From Desulforamulus ruminis DSM 2154 (GTDB taxonomy: Bacteria; Bacillota; Desulfotomaculia; Desulfotomaculales; Desulfotomaculaceae), in contig NC_015589.1 in assembly GCF_000215085.1 (NCBI RefSeq), positions 1,488,001 to 1,552,000 of the forward strand: a stretch of 64,000 bases of DNA. Direction: 5' to 3'. Both the position numbers and the translations under genes were made by a program. Below, one piece after another: positions 44,155 to 51,841 of this stretch. The notes under the pieces are model-generated. The model had not been told where the DNA came from. It saw only the letters and a program-made list of their open reading frames with translations, and searched no databases. The first letter of the stretch is position 1. Every line of letters starts with the position of its first letter.

Positions 44155-44996
44155 AGCCTGCTCGCAAGCGAAAGCTTGTTAAAGAACTCCAAGATACTTT
44201 TGGTATGAGTGAACGCAGAGCGTGCAGGCTTGTTGGTATCGGACGCTCCAGTCATAGATATGTTCCTTCTACTTCAGAAGAGAACGAGGCATTGAAAACG
44301 AGAATATCTGAACTTGCCTTTAAGTGGCGTCGCTTTGGATATAGACGAATCCATGCCTTACTTCAGCGTGAAGGACAGAAAGTTAACCACAAGAAAGTAT
44401 ATAGGCTATACCGGCTTGCTGGACTCGCTGTCCGTCGCCGCAAAAGAAAACGTGTTCTCTCTGGAAGGGGCCGCCCCCCCACAGTTACGCCTCAACCGAA
44501 TGTAAGGTGGTCTATGGATTTTGTTAGTGACTCAACAGCAACTGGGCAGCGATTTAGAGTTTTTGTAGTGATTGATGAAGCAACTCGAGAGTGTCTGGCC
44601 AGCGAAGTGGATACTTCAATAACAGGACGGCGTGTGACAAGAGTACTAGATAGAATTGCTATTTACAGAGGTTATCCCAAAGAAATCCTCTCTGATAACG
44701 GACCTGAATTTGCAGGACTGACCTTGAATCAATGGGCTTATGAACATAGGGTTATCCAACTGTTTATAGACCCCGGTAAACCAATGCAAAATAGCCATGT
44801 AGAAAGCTTTAATGGAAAACTCCGAGATGAATGCCTTAATGAACACTGGTTCAGAGGCGTAAGTGAGGCTCGTCGAATTATTGAAGAGTGGCGTCATGAA
44901 TACAATACAGTTCGTCCACATAGCGGACTGAGCAACAAAACACCAGTAGAATATGCTACAGATCTGGCTAAAAAAACCTGTGAACAAATTTCGTGA
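44145..44996 (+). CDS. IS3-family transposase, OrfB (made as OrfAB fusion)
   Basis: The frame has an independent ATG at 44205 but continues upstream to the slippery site, reading QVKPARKRKLVKELQ before MSERRACRLVGIGRSS. The integrase core has DDE residues in RWSMDFVSD, EILSDNGPEF and NSHVESFNGKLRDECLN. It is the catalytic part of the transposase, expressed as a -1 frameshift fusion. Confidence 0.92.
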   Translation, partial: KQVKPARKRKLVKELQDTFGMSERRACRLVGIGRSSHRYVPSTSEENEALKTRISELAFKWRRFGYRRIHALLQREGQKVNHKKVYRLYRLAGLAVRRRKRKRVLSGRGRPPTVTPQPNVRWSMDFVSDSTATGQRFRVFVVIDEATRECLASEVDTSITGRRVTRVLDRIAIYRGYPKEILSDNGPEFAGLTLNQWAYEHRVIQLFIDPGKPMQNSHVESFNGKLRDECLNEHWFRGVSEARRIIEEWRHEYNTVRPHSGLSNKTPVEYATDLAKKTCEQIS

Positions 44997-45161
44997 CTAA
45001 CATCCCCTGTGGTACAAAACCTGGGGGCAGGTCAATAACACTTCATTATTTCTGGATGGCTGAAGAAAATGGTACTAAAATGTGGCAAAATTAAGGCAAG
45101 AAAATTTCCTAATAAAATGGTTTTTTAAAAATGATAGAATAGCTCTGGGGGTGAAAAATCC

Positions 45162-45857
45162 ATGGGGAGAAAATTGATCTATATTGCAGATGATGAAATG
45201 AATATATGCAACATTATTAAGTCCTTTCTAATGAAAGAGGGATATGATGTGGAAACTTTTCAGGATGGACGTTCTATTTATGAAGCCTTCAATAGGAGAA
45301 CCGCGGACATGCTGATAATCGATATCATGATGCCTAAAATGGATGGATACGCTATTTGTTCGTTGATTCGTCAAAAAAGCAGTGTACCCATCATCATTAT
45401 ATCGGCTAAAGATACTGAAGCGGATAAAATAGCCGGGCTTAACCTGGGAAGTGATGACTATCTAACCAAACCCATCAGCCCCATGGAACTGATGGCCCGG
45501 GTAAAGAGTATTTTTAGAAGGATTGAATTGGATAAAAATCACCTTGGCAGCCATCCGGGAATCAGGATTTCGGATGTTACCATCAACCCCGATACCAAAC
45601 AGGCGGAATTAGAGGGTAAAAGCCTTGGACTTACAGGAATGGAATTTTCATTGCTTTATTATCTAGCTGTCCATCGAAACAGGGTGGTTAGCCGCGCCGA
45701 GCTTTTAGACAAGGTTTGGGGGTTTGAGAATGTAGTGGAGACCCGGGCAACGGATGATATGATAAAAAGAATTCGCAAAAAACTATTTGAGGCAGGCTCC
45801 CTTTTAAAGATCGATACGGTGTGGGGAGTGGGTTTCAGAATACAAGATAAGGAATGA
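45162..45857 (+). CDS. OmpR-family response regulator
   Basis: A 231-residue regulator with receiver (DDE near residue 9, phospho-Asp in MLIIDIMMPK, Lys in LTKPI) and winged helix (LTGMEFSLLYYLAVH, VWGVGFRI). GGGGGTGA is 8 bases before the ATG. Words with GGCA at 11-bp spacing (45084, 45095) precede it. The IS element 130 bp upstream has separated it from the divergent coiled-coil gene. It is followed by its kinase after 4 bp. Confidence 0.92.
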   Translation: MGRKLIYIADDEMNICNIIKSFLMKEGYDVETFQDGRSIYEAFNRRTADMLIIDIMMPKMDGYAICSLIRQKSSVPIIIISAKDTEADKIAGLNLGSDDYLTKPISPMELMARVKSIFRRIELDKNHLGSHPGIRISDVTINPDTKQAELEGKSLGLTGMEFSLLYYLAVHRNRVVSRAELLDKVWGFENVVETRATDDMIKRIRKKLFEAGSLLKIDTVWGVGFRIQDKE

Positions 45858-45861
45858 TGTC

Positions 45862-47325
45862 GTGCAGAGAAATACCATTAAATGGAAAATTTTTAAATAT
45901 AATCTTCTGTTAATGATTCTATTAGTTGCATTGACCACCATCATCTTTAACATTGCTGTTCGTAAGTACATGGAAAAAGAGGTTCTTGGACAATTGAGTA
46001 AAATTGCCTCCCGCACGGAAGATACCGCACTGCGGCAGGGACCGGATTTTTTCCCGGAGCCCGGCGAGATGCCGCCCCCACCTCCTCCACTAGCACAAAC
46101 CGATCAAAAGGATAAAGATCTTTTTCGATTCTATTTTATGTTGGACCGTTCCTTAAGAGAGCCCTTGAGTGTTTTAAACGCAGATTATATTTTATTAGAT
46201 AGCGACAAAAACCGCATAACCCCCTTTCCGGAAGACTTCTTCACACCATCCGATGAAGTCTTGCAGCAAATTACCGACGAGCTGAAAGCAAAAAGTTTAA
46301 AGGATGAATCTTACCTGAATTTTCATTTAGCTAATACGGAATACATCGCCATTGTTAAGCCCGTATCTCAAAAAAATTCCTTTGGATTAGGCTGGATTAT
46401 TATTTATTCCAGTCTGCAAAAGGTGAATCAATTGCAGTTGACCATCAATATGATTCTTTTTACCATTCTTATTTTTTCAGCGTTTATCATTTTGCTGTTT
46501 TCCTCCCTGGTGTCAAAGAAAATCTACGGGGTTATTTTATCTCTTAGCCAGCCCATTCGAGCCATGGCCGAAAGAAATTTCGGCCAAAAAATTCCCATGC
46601 CTGTAGAAGATGAGCTGCAAGATCTTGTGAGCAATATTAATATCATGTCTGAAAAACTTGCAATATACGATAACGCCCAGAGGACTTTTTTGGAAAACGC
46701 ATCTCATGAATTCAGAACACCGCTGATGGCCATTCAAAGTTATGCCGAGGGTGTAAAATATGATGTTGTGGATAGCGGCACTGCGGTGGATATTATTATT
46801 GATGAGGCCAAACGGATGACTTATCTGGTAGAAGATCTGCTATATTTATCACGCCTGGATACCATAGAGGAAGAAGATTACTTTAAGAATTTAAATTTAA
46901 ATGAATTAATGGAGGGTTGTATTGAACGCATGAATGGGATCGCCGGCAAAAATAACAAACAAATTATAATCCATCCCTTTCATGAAAGCATTGAAATCCT
47001 TGGGGATGAAGAAAAACTTTCCCGGGCCATTACAAATGTTATCAGCAACTGTATACGCCATGCGAACCGGACGGTTAGGGTGGTCCTGGAGAGGATGGAA
47101 AATAATAAAGTAAAGATCACCATTTTCGATGACGGTCCGGGCTTTGAACCGGATGAGCTTCCTTATATATTTGAGAGATTTTATAAAGGCAAAAAGGGGA
47201 ATTACGGACTGGGTCTGGCCATCAGCCGGAATATTATTGAAAAACACCACGGAAAAATTACCGCTGAAAATTCTGAGACCGGCGCCAGTTTTATCATGGA
47301 GTTACCCGTTACCCAGGTTTATTAA
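45862..47325 (+). CDS. sensor histidine kinase
   Basis: A 487-residue kinase starting with GTG 8 bases after AAGGA. Membrane segments lie near residues 12-32 and 190-215, enclosing an external domain of ~155 residues with a polyproline stretch (EMPPPPPPLA). A HAMP-like linker, H-box (NASHEFRTPLMAIQSY), N-box (VISNCIRHANR) and G-box (GNYGLGLAISRN) follow. The external Pro-run recalls the Pro-rich proteins encoded nearby, which may share an extracellular setting. Confidence 0.9.
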   Translation: MQRNTIKWKIFKYNLLLMILLVALTTIIFNIAVRKYMEKEVLGQLSKIASRTEDTALRQGPDFFPEPGEMPPPPPPLAQTDQKDKDLFRFYFMLDRSLREPLSVLNADYILLDSDKNRITPFPEDFFTPSDEVLQQITDELKAKSLKDESYLNFHLANTEYIAIVKPVSQKNSFGLGWIIIYSSLQKVNQLQLTINMILFTILIFSAFIILLFSSLVSKKIYGVILSLSQPIRAMAERNFGQKIPMPVEDELQDLVSNINIMSEKLAIYDNAQRTFLENASHEFRTPLMAIQSYAEGVKYDVVDSGTAVDIIIDEAKRMTYLVEDLLYLSRLDTIEEEDYFKNLNLNELMEGCIERMNGIAGKNNKQIIIHPFHESIEILGDEEKLSRAITNVISNCIRHANRTVRVVLERMENNKVKITIFDDGPGFEPDELPYIFERFYKGKKGNYGLGLAISRNIIEKHHGKITAENSETGASFIMELPVTQVY

Positions 47326-47348
47326 AATTTAATTTACTTTTGTTTATA

Positions 47349-47396
47349 AAAACAGCATTCATAGGAATTTTATCTATGTATGCTGTTTTCTTTTCT
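47349..47396 (+). terminator. rho-independent terminator after the kinase gene
   Basis: A 15-bp stem with one mismatch (47349-47363 with 47375-47389), followed by CTTTTCTT. Confidence 0.85.
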
Positions 47397-47427
47397 TCAG
47401 GTTTTTGCCTTAAAGAATTTAAAAGAT

Positions 47428-47466
47428 ATTAAGGAAACACTCAGGAGCAGTTCAGGATCTTTTCAA
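47428..47466 (+). promoter_or_regulatory. array of TTCAG-type boxes before the small lipoprotein gene
   Basis: ATTAAG, ACTCAG, GTTCAG and TTTCAA start at 47428, 47439, 47450 and 47461, exactly 11 bp apart. They match the stronger arrays at 48166 and 50465, so the same response regulator probably acts here. Confidence 0.55.
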
Positions 47467-47558
47467 CTTTTTTATTTAAGATAAAAAACAGAGGTTAAAT
47501 TTACCAATTGAAAGGTGTTGGAAATATTTTGGCTAAGGATGCAAAAGGAGTGGTTGCT

Positions 47559-48005
47559 GTGAAGCGGGTTGCCAAGAAGATTTTATTATTGATTGGTATT
47601 GGAGTTATCATTACCACTTTCATTGCCGGATGCGGCAACTCAAATTCCACCGGTGACACTTCAAAGGAGCAGAATCAGCAGCAAAATGTCGGCGATACTA
47701 ATCAGGCTGACCCCAAACAGCCCGATGATACTGAGAAGCCGGGAGAGCCGCCAAAGGGTGGTCCGGATCATGACCTGACCCAGGATACAACTTTTCTTAC
47801 CAATGCTGCCAGCGCTCTTGGAATAACCGCTGACGAACTGAAATCAGCATTCGAATCAGGCAAAAAATTAGATCAAATTATAACGGATCAGGGCATGACC
47901 ATGGAGCAATTCCGCCAAAAGATGCCTGAGCCCCAACAGAAGCCGCCCATGAAGGATAATGGCGACAAGCCGGAGGCCGCTCCCGGCAGTACGGCAACCA
48001 ATTAA
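47559..48005 (+). CDS. lipoprotein with the 45-residue helical domain
   Basis: About 148 residues. GTG 47559 is used because AAAGGAG is 8 bases upstream. The signal peptide ends in the lipobox FIAGC. A Gln/Asp/Pro-rich linker leads to one copy of the domain seen twice in the coiled-coil protein: FLTNAASALGITADELKSAF and TMEQFRQKM. The C-terminus is Pro/Lys-rich. It lies just ahead of a TCS and an efflux operon with related promoter boxes. It may be an external sensor or ligand-binding partner; this is a guess. Confidence 0.75.
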   Translation: MKRVAKKILLLIGIGVIITTFIAGCGNSNSTGDTSKEQNQQQNVGDTNQADPKQPDDTEKPGEPPKGGPDHDLTQDTTFLTNAASALGITADELKSAFESGKKLDQIITDQGMTMEQFRQKMPEPQQKPPMKDNGDKPEAAPGSTATN

Positions 48006-48018
48006 GTTAAAGCATCTT

Positions 48019-48048
48019 CGGAGCAGGTACAGCCCGTACTCTGCTCCG
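48019..48048 (+). other. hairpin after the small lipoprotein gene
   Basis: CGGAGCAG and CTGCTCCG pair (48019-48026 with 48041-48048), extended by GTAC/GTAC. No U-run follows, so termination is uncertain. Confidence 0.5.
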
Positions 48049-48165
48049 AAAGGATTTACAGACAATCTTATGCAGGGAAGCCATGGCTGCTTTGGTATCT
48101 GCCGCATCCCTTTAAGAACGGTCCTTTGCTTTGAAATATAAATAATGGAAGGATATTTAATAAAC

Positions 48166-48209
48166 TTTCAGTATTTTTTCAGTTTACTTTCAGCTATGGG
48201 CTGGATAAT
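48166..48209 (+). promoter_or_regulatory. three TTTCAG boxes at 11-bp spacing plus -10 element
   Basis: Perfect TTTCAG hexamers start at 48166, 48177 and 48188; GATAAT follows at 48204-48209. The last box takes the place of the -35 element, as in PhoB-type promoters. It points to autoregulation of the downstream TCS. Confidence 0.75.
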
Positions 48210-48244
48210 AGAAGAGAATGATACCATGAAGGGATCGGTTGTGG

Positions 48245-48928
48245 ATGCAGCAATTAAAGGGAATTAAGATATTATTGGTGGATGACGAACCCAATATCCT
48301 GCAATTTTTAGAGCTCGGTCTGCAAAATGAAGGATTTGAAGTACAGACGGCTCAAGACGGCATGACGGCCATTACTCTGATGAGACAATTCCAGCCTCAT
48401 GTGGTTATATTGGATGTTATGATGCCGGGAATGAATGGTTTTGAAGTGTGCCGAATGTTAAAGAAAATAGAGAATGTGGCTATTATCATGTTGACGGCCA
48501 AGGATGAAGTGGATGACCGGGTGAAAGGCCTTACCCTGGGAGCCGATGATTATGTAATAAAGCCCTTTAGTTTTGAGGAACTCCTGGCCAGGATCTATGC
48601 CCGGGTCCGTAATCAATTTCCTAACTTATTTGGAGAAGTGGTGATCGGGCCCTTTCAAATTGATGATCGCCGCAAAGAAATCCGCATGGAAAACCGGGTT
48701 TTGGAACTGTCCCCCACAGAGTATGAGTTGTTAAAATTTTTAGTTCTTAATCACGGACTGGTTTTAAGTAAAACCATGATCCTGGATAAAGTATGGGGCT
48801 ATGATTTTGCCGGAGAAGAAAATATTGTTGAAGTATACATTCGTTCCCTGCGGGATAAATTGAACGACAAAGATCACCAGTTAATACGAACCTTGCGCGG
48901 TTCGGGATACCGGGTTGACGTGTCATGA
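48245..48928 (+). CDS. OmpR-family response regulator
   Basis: About 227 residues. The receiver (LLVDDEPNIL, phospho-Asp in VVILDVMMPGM, Lys in VIKPF) and winged helix (LSPTEYELLKFLVLNHG, LRGSGYRV) are complete. ATG 48245 has GGGA ten bases upstream; a TTG at 48239 is a less likely start. The TTTCAG array upstream suggests autoregulation, and the related array at 50465 suggests control of the efflux operon. It overlaps its kinase gene by four bases. Confidence 0.9.
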   Translation: MQQLKGIKILLVDDEPNILQFLELGLQNEGFEVQTAQDGMTAITLMRQFQPHVVILDVMMPGMNGFEVCRMLKKIENVAIIMLTAKDEVDDRVKGLTLGADDYVIKPFSFEELLARIYARVRNQFPNLFGEVVIGPFQIDDRRKEIRMENRVLELSPTEYELLKFLVLNHGLVLSKTMILDKVWGYDFAGEENIVEVYIRSLRDKLNDKDHQLIRTLRGSGYRVDVS

Positions 48929-50376
48929 AGCGGGAGGTCGGGACCGGGCTAAAGTCTCTTTTGGCTCCCAACTCACTCCGTATTCAACTGTTATTCCAGT
49001 CACTGCTAATCCTTGCGGTTCTGCTGGTGCTCATTGGCCTGTTTCAATATGTATTTATGAAGGATGTGATTTATAGAAATAAGGCTGAAAGCCTTAAGAG
49101 TCAGATTATGTCCGTTTCTCCTGCGTCTTGGCGGCAATTCGGCATGGGTCAGGAAAATGGCCGAGGGCTCCCGCCGAATCTTTTTTTCCCGGAGTTAAGT
49201 TTAGCTCTGATCGACGTGCAGGGGAACTATCACTTATTGTCAAACTGGCACTACCTTGTGGAACCGCCACGGTTGGAGGACCAAGAATATCAGGACTCAT
49301 TAAATAAGAGAACGGGCCTAAACTATAAAATCATAGAGGCATCCGGAGGAGAGGAACAATTGGTGGTGCTGCATCCGGTCTTTGACCGCGGGCAGCCTCT
49401 TGGCATCGTTCAAATTACCACCATGACCAGTCCCCTTAAGGAACTGTTGATTCGTCAGATGCTCACTTTTTTCGTGCTGGCCCTTATCGCCATGCTGGTT
49501 GGTTTGTTTTGCTTTTTACCAACCCTAAAAAAAACCCTGGTTCCCTTATTTAACATGGTGGATACTGCCGAACAAATTGACGCCGGCAATTTAGCCAGGC
49601 GTTTTCCAACCCAACAAGGACAAACGGAGATGGATCGTTTGGCGGAATCCTTTAATGGAATGCTGGAGCGGCTGGAAGCTTCTTTTAAAGCGGAACGGGA
49701 AACCAAGGAACAAATGCGCCGTTTTATCGCGGATGCTTCTCACGAGCTCCGCACCCCCTTAACCTCCATTCACGGTTTTTTGGAGGTGTTGCTTCGGGGT
49801 GCGGTTAATCAGCCGGATCAGCTCAATAAAGCTTTAAAAAGCATGCACAGTGAGTCGGAGCGCCTCAACAAACTGGTGCGGGATCTTCTTTTCCAGGCCA
49901 AACTGGACCGCGCACCTTATATTCATCTTACAGAAGGATTGCTGGACGCGGTTATCCGGGAAATGGAACCGCAGCTTCGTATTCTAGCCGGCAACCGTAA
50001 GCTTGATTTACAAATCGAACCAAACATGAAATGTAAGTATGATACGGACAAAATGAAACAAGTGATCTTAAATTTGTTTCATAATGCCGTGCAGTACACC
50101 GATCCGGAAACGGGCTGTATTGTAATTTCGCTGTTGCCAAAGAACAACGGCGTACAGTTATCCATTCAGGATAACGGGCCGGGAATTAGTAAAAACCATC
50201 TCTCCCGGATTTTTGACCGTTTTTACCGTATCGATTCCTCCCGGACCCGCAGATATGGTGGAGCCGGTTTAGGATTATCCATCACCAAATCCATCGTGGA
50301 TGCTCACGGAGGAACCATTGGCGTTGAAAGCCGGGAAGGGGAAGGCAGTTCCTTTCATATCTGGCTTCCTAAATGA
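48925..50376 (+). CDS. sensor histidine kinase
   Basis: A 483-residue kinase. Membrane segments at about 18-42 and 175-197 flank an external domain of ~130 residues. A HAMP domain, H-box (DASHELRTPLTSIHGF), N-box (NLFHNAVQYT), and G-box (GGAGLGLSITKS) follow. The ATGA overlap with the regulator indicates coupling. Its likely output is the lipoprotein/MacAB-like operon next door. Confidence 0.92.
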   Translation: MKREVGTGLKSLLAPNSLRIQLLFQSLLILAVLLVLIGLFQYVFMKDVIYRNKAESLKSQIMSVSPASWRQFGMGQENGRGLPPNLFFPELSLALIDVQGNYHLLSNWHYLVEPPRLEDQEYQDSLNKRTGLNYKIIEASGGEEQLVVLHPVFDRGQPLGIVQITTMTSPLKELLIRQMLTFFVLALIAMLVGLFCFLPTLKKTLVPLFNMVDTAEQIDAGNLARRFPTQQGQTEMDRLAESFNGMLERLEASFKAERETKEQMRRFIADASHELRTPLTSIHGFLEVLLRGAVNQPDQLNKALKSMHSESERLNKLVRDLLFQAKLDRAPYIHLTEGLLDAVIREMEPQLRILAGNRKLDLQIEPNMKCKYDTDKMKQVILNLFHNAVQYTDPETGCIVISLLPKNNGVQLSIQDNGPGISKNHLSRIFDRFYRIDSSRTRRYGGAGLGLSITKSIVDAHGGTIGVESREGEGSSFHIWLPK

Positions 50377-50408
50377 CCCGGGAGTTTCTCCATAGGGTCC
50401 CTTTCGTG

Positions 50409-50451
50409 GGGCATTTATGCAGGGTTTATCCTTGTATAAATGCCCTTTTCT
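50409..50451 (+). terminator. terminator after the kinase gene
   Basis: GGGCATTTAT (50409-50418) pairs with ATAAATGCCC (50436-50445), followed by TTTTCT. Confidence 0.82.
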
Positions 50452-50464
50452 ATTGCCCGGAATC

Positions 50465-50525
50465 TTTCAGCATACCTTCAGCCATTATTCAATTAACATT
50501 CAGTTAGCCTTAAGGGACCCTTCAG
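50465..50525 (+). promoter_or_regulatory. six TTCAG-type boxes at exact 11-bp spacing
   Basis: TTTCAG, CTTCAG, ATTCAA, ATTCAG, CTTAAG and CTTCAG start at 50465, 50476, 50487, 50498, 50509 and 50520. All six are in phase on one helix face. The array stands before the efflux operon and matches the boxes before the adjacent TCS. It is the clearest regulator-binding array in the window. Confidence 0.75.
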
Positions 50526-50536
50526 CCAAAGGAGTT

Positions 50537-50578
50537 ATGATGATGAAAAATCAGGAAATCGATGGGGTGAAAGGATGA
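50537..50578 (+). CDS. 13-codon upstream frame coupled to the efflux lipoprotein gene
   Basis: AAAGGAG (50528-50534) precedes ATG ATG ATG and a frame reading MMMKNQEIDGVKG. Its TGA overlaps the start codon of the next gene (ATGA at 50575-50578). It may only serve translational coupling; a peptide function is not suggested. Confidence 0.4.
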   Translation: MMMKNQEIDGVKG

Positions 50579-51150
50579 AGCGTAATAAACTTTTATGGAT
50601 GTTACTCCTTGTTTTCATTGCAGCCATTACGGCGGGTTGTCAGAGCAGTGATGCGGAGGAAGGGCAAAAGGCGTCACCGGGTATGGCAGAAAGTGAAAAA
50701 GTGACTCTGCCGCAGGGAGAACCGGCTTTAATCGGCAAGGTTAAAGAGATTATTGGCAATGAGGTGACGGTATATATTGCTCAAGCTGCCCAGAATGGAG
50801 AAACAGACAAACCGGCCGATCAAACAGAAACACAGAATCAGGAGCATAAGGGTGAAAGAACCGGGACCCTGGGTGGTGAAGTCACTTTTAGCGAGGAGAC
50901 CGAGACTTTTCTTATCCCGGTAGGAGTTCCTATGGTGGCCATGCAAAGCGGCAGGAATGAAGCCGGTGAGATTGAACTCACCAAGATTACAGCGGATGCT
51001 ATTTTAAGAATATGGAAAACAGACGGTGCCATTTCCTTTGTTCAAGTAACCAATAGCAATAAGGCCAAAAGTACCGGGCAAAATCAAGAAAAAACAGGAC
51101 AAGGAACAGGGAACCCTCCGGATATGGGCGGGCCTCCTCCGGGGATGTAA
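50575..51150 (+). CDS. lipoprotein of the efflux operon
   Basis: A 191-residue lipoprotein (signal MKRNKLLWMLLLVFIAAITA, lipobox ITAGC). A strand-rich middle part (ALIGKVKEIIGNEVTVYI, TFLIPVGVPMV) is broken by a Gln/Glu/Thr-rich insert, and the C-terminus is PDMGGPPPGM. It opens the operon with the ATPase, adaptor and permease, so it is probably an external accessory factor of the exporter. Family not recognised. Confidence 0.7.
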   Translation: MKRNKLLWMLLLVFIAAITAGCQSSDAEEGQKASPGMAESEKVTLPQGEPALIGKVKEIIGNEVTVYIAQAAQNGETDKPADQTETQNQEHKGERTGTLGGEVTFSEETETFLIPVGVPMVAMQSGRNEAGEIELTKITADAILRIWKTDGAISFVQVTNSNKAKSTGQNQEKTGQGTGNPPDMGGPPPGM

Positions 51151-51151
51151 C

Positions 51152-51841
51152 ATGGAAAATAACTTAAATTGTATTATTGACGGCTGTAATTTGGTTAAAG
51201 TTTATCAGAACGGCATTGAGGAACTCAAAGTCCTGGACAATATCAATATCCGGGTGAATAATAGCGATTTCATAGCCATTTTAGGACCTTCGGGCTCCGG
51301 CAAATCCACTTTAATGAACATTTTAGGCTGCTTGGATGTCCCTACCTCCGGGCAGTATTACATAGACGGTTTAGACGTGCTCAAGGCCTCGGATAATGAA
51401 TTGGCAGAGATTCGCAATAAAAAAATAGGTTTTATCTTTCAAAAATTTAATTTGTTACCCAGATTAACGGCAGTGCAAAATGTAATGCTTCCTTTGCTCT
51501 ACCGAGGGGTGGAAGAGGAGGAAGCAAGGGAATTGGCCAGGGAAAAATTAACGATTTTAGGTCTAGGGGAGAGGCTTCAGCACCGGCCCAATGAACTATC
51601 CGGAGGACAGCAGCAAAGGGTAGCCATAGCCAGGGCCATTGTTGGCAATCCCCAATTGCTGCTGGCAGATGAGCCCACTGGAAATCTGGACAGCAAGTCA
51701 AGCGAAGATGCGATGGAAATTTTCAAGGAGCTTAACCGGCAGGGAAATACCATTGTTCTCATTACCCACGATATTGAAGTGGCCGAGCAGGTAAAAAAAG
51801 TCGTAACCATACGGGACGGGAGGATCCATGAAAGTCATTAG
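51152..51841 (+). CDS. MacB-type ABC transporter ATPase
   Basis: A 229-residue ATPase with Walker A GPSGSGKST, the LolD/MacB insertion FIFQKFNLLPRLTA, signature LSGGQQQRVAIARA and Walker B LLLADEPTGNLD. It begins one base after the lipoprotein gene and overlaps the adaptor gene. With the FtsX-like permease it forms a mechanotransmission-type exporter for peptides or similar compounds. Confidence 0.93.
   Translation: MENNLNCIIDGCNLVKVYQNGIEELKVLDNINIRVNNSDFIAILGPSGSGKSTLMNILGCLDVPTSGQYYIDGLDVLKASDNELAEIRNKKIGFIFQKFNLLPRLTAVQNVMLPLLYRGVEEEEARELAREKLTILGLGERLQHRPNELSGGQQQRVAIARAIVGNPQLLLADEPTGNLDSKSSEDAMEIFKELNRQGNTIVLITHDIEVAEQVKKVVTIRDGRIHESH

Larger units (their letters stand above)
43815..45034 (+). 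mobile_element. IS3-family insertion sequence (IS407-like), intact
   Basis: A 1,220-bp element with imperfect terminal inverted repeats (TGACCTGCTCCCC at the left; TGACCTGCCCCCA as the complement of the right end; ATGTTAGTC further in at both ends). The flanks carry a 4-bp duplication ATAA (43811-43814 and 45035-45038), the length known for the IS407 subgroup. Both transposase frames are intact and linked by a -1 frameshift signal. The intact structure implies recent insertion. Confidence 0.92.
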
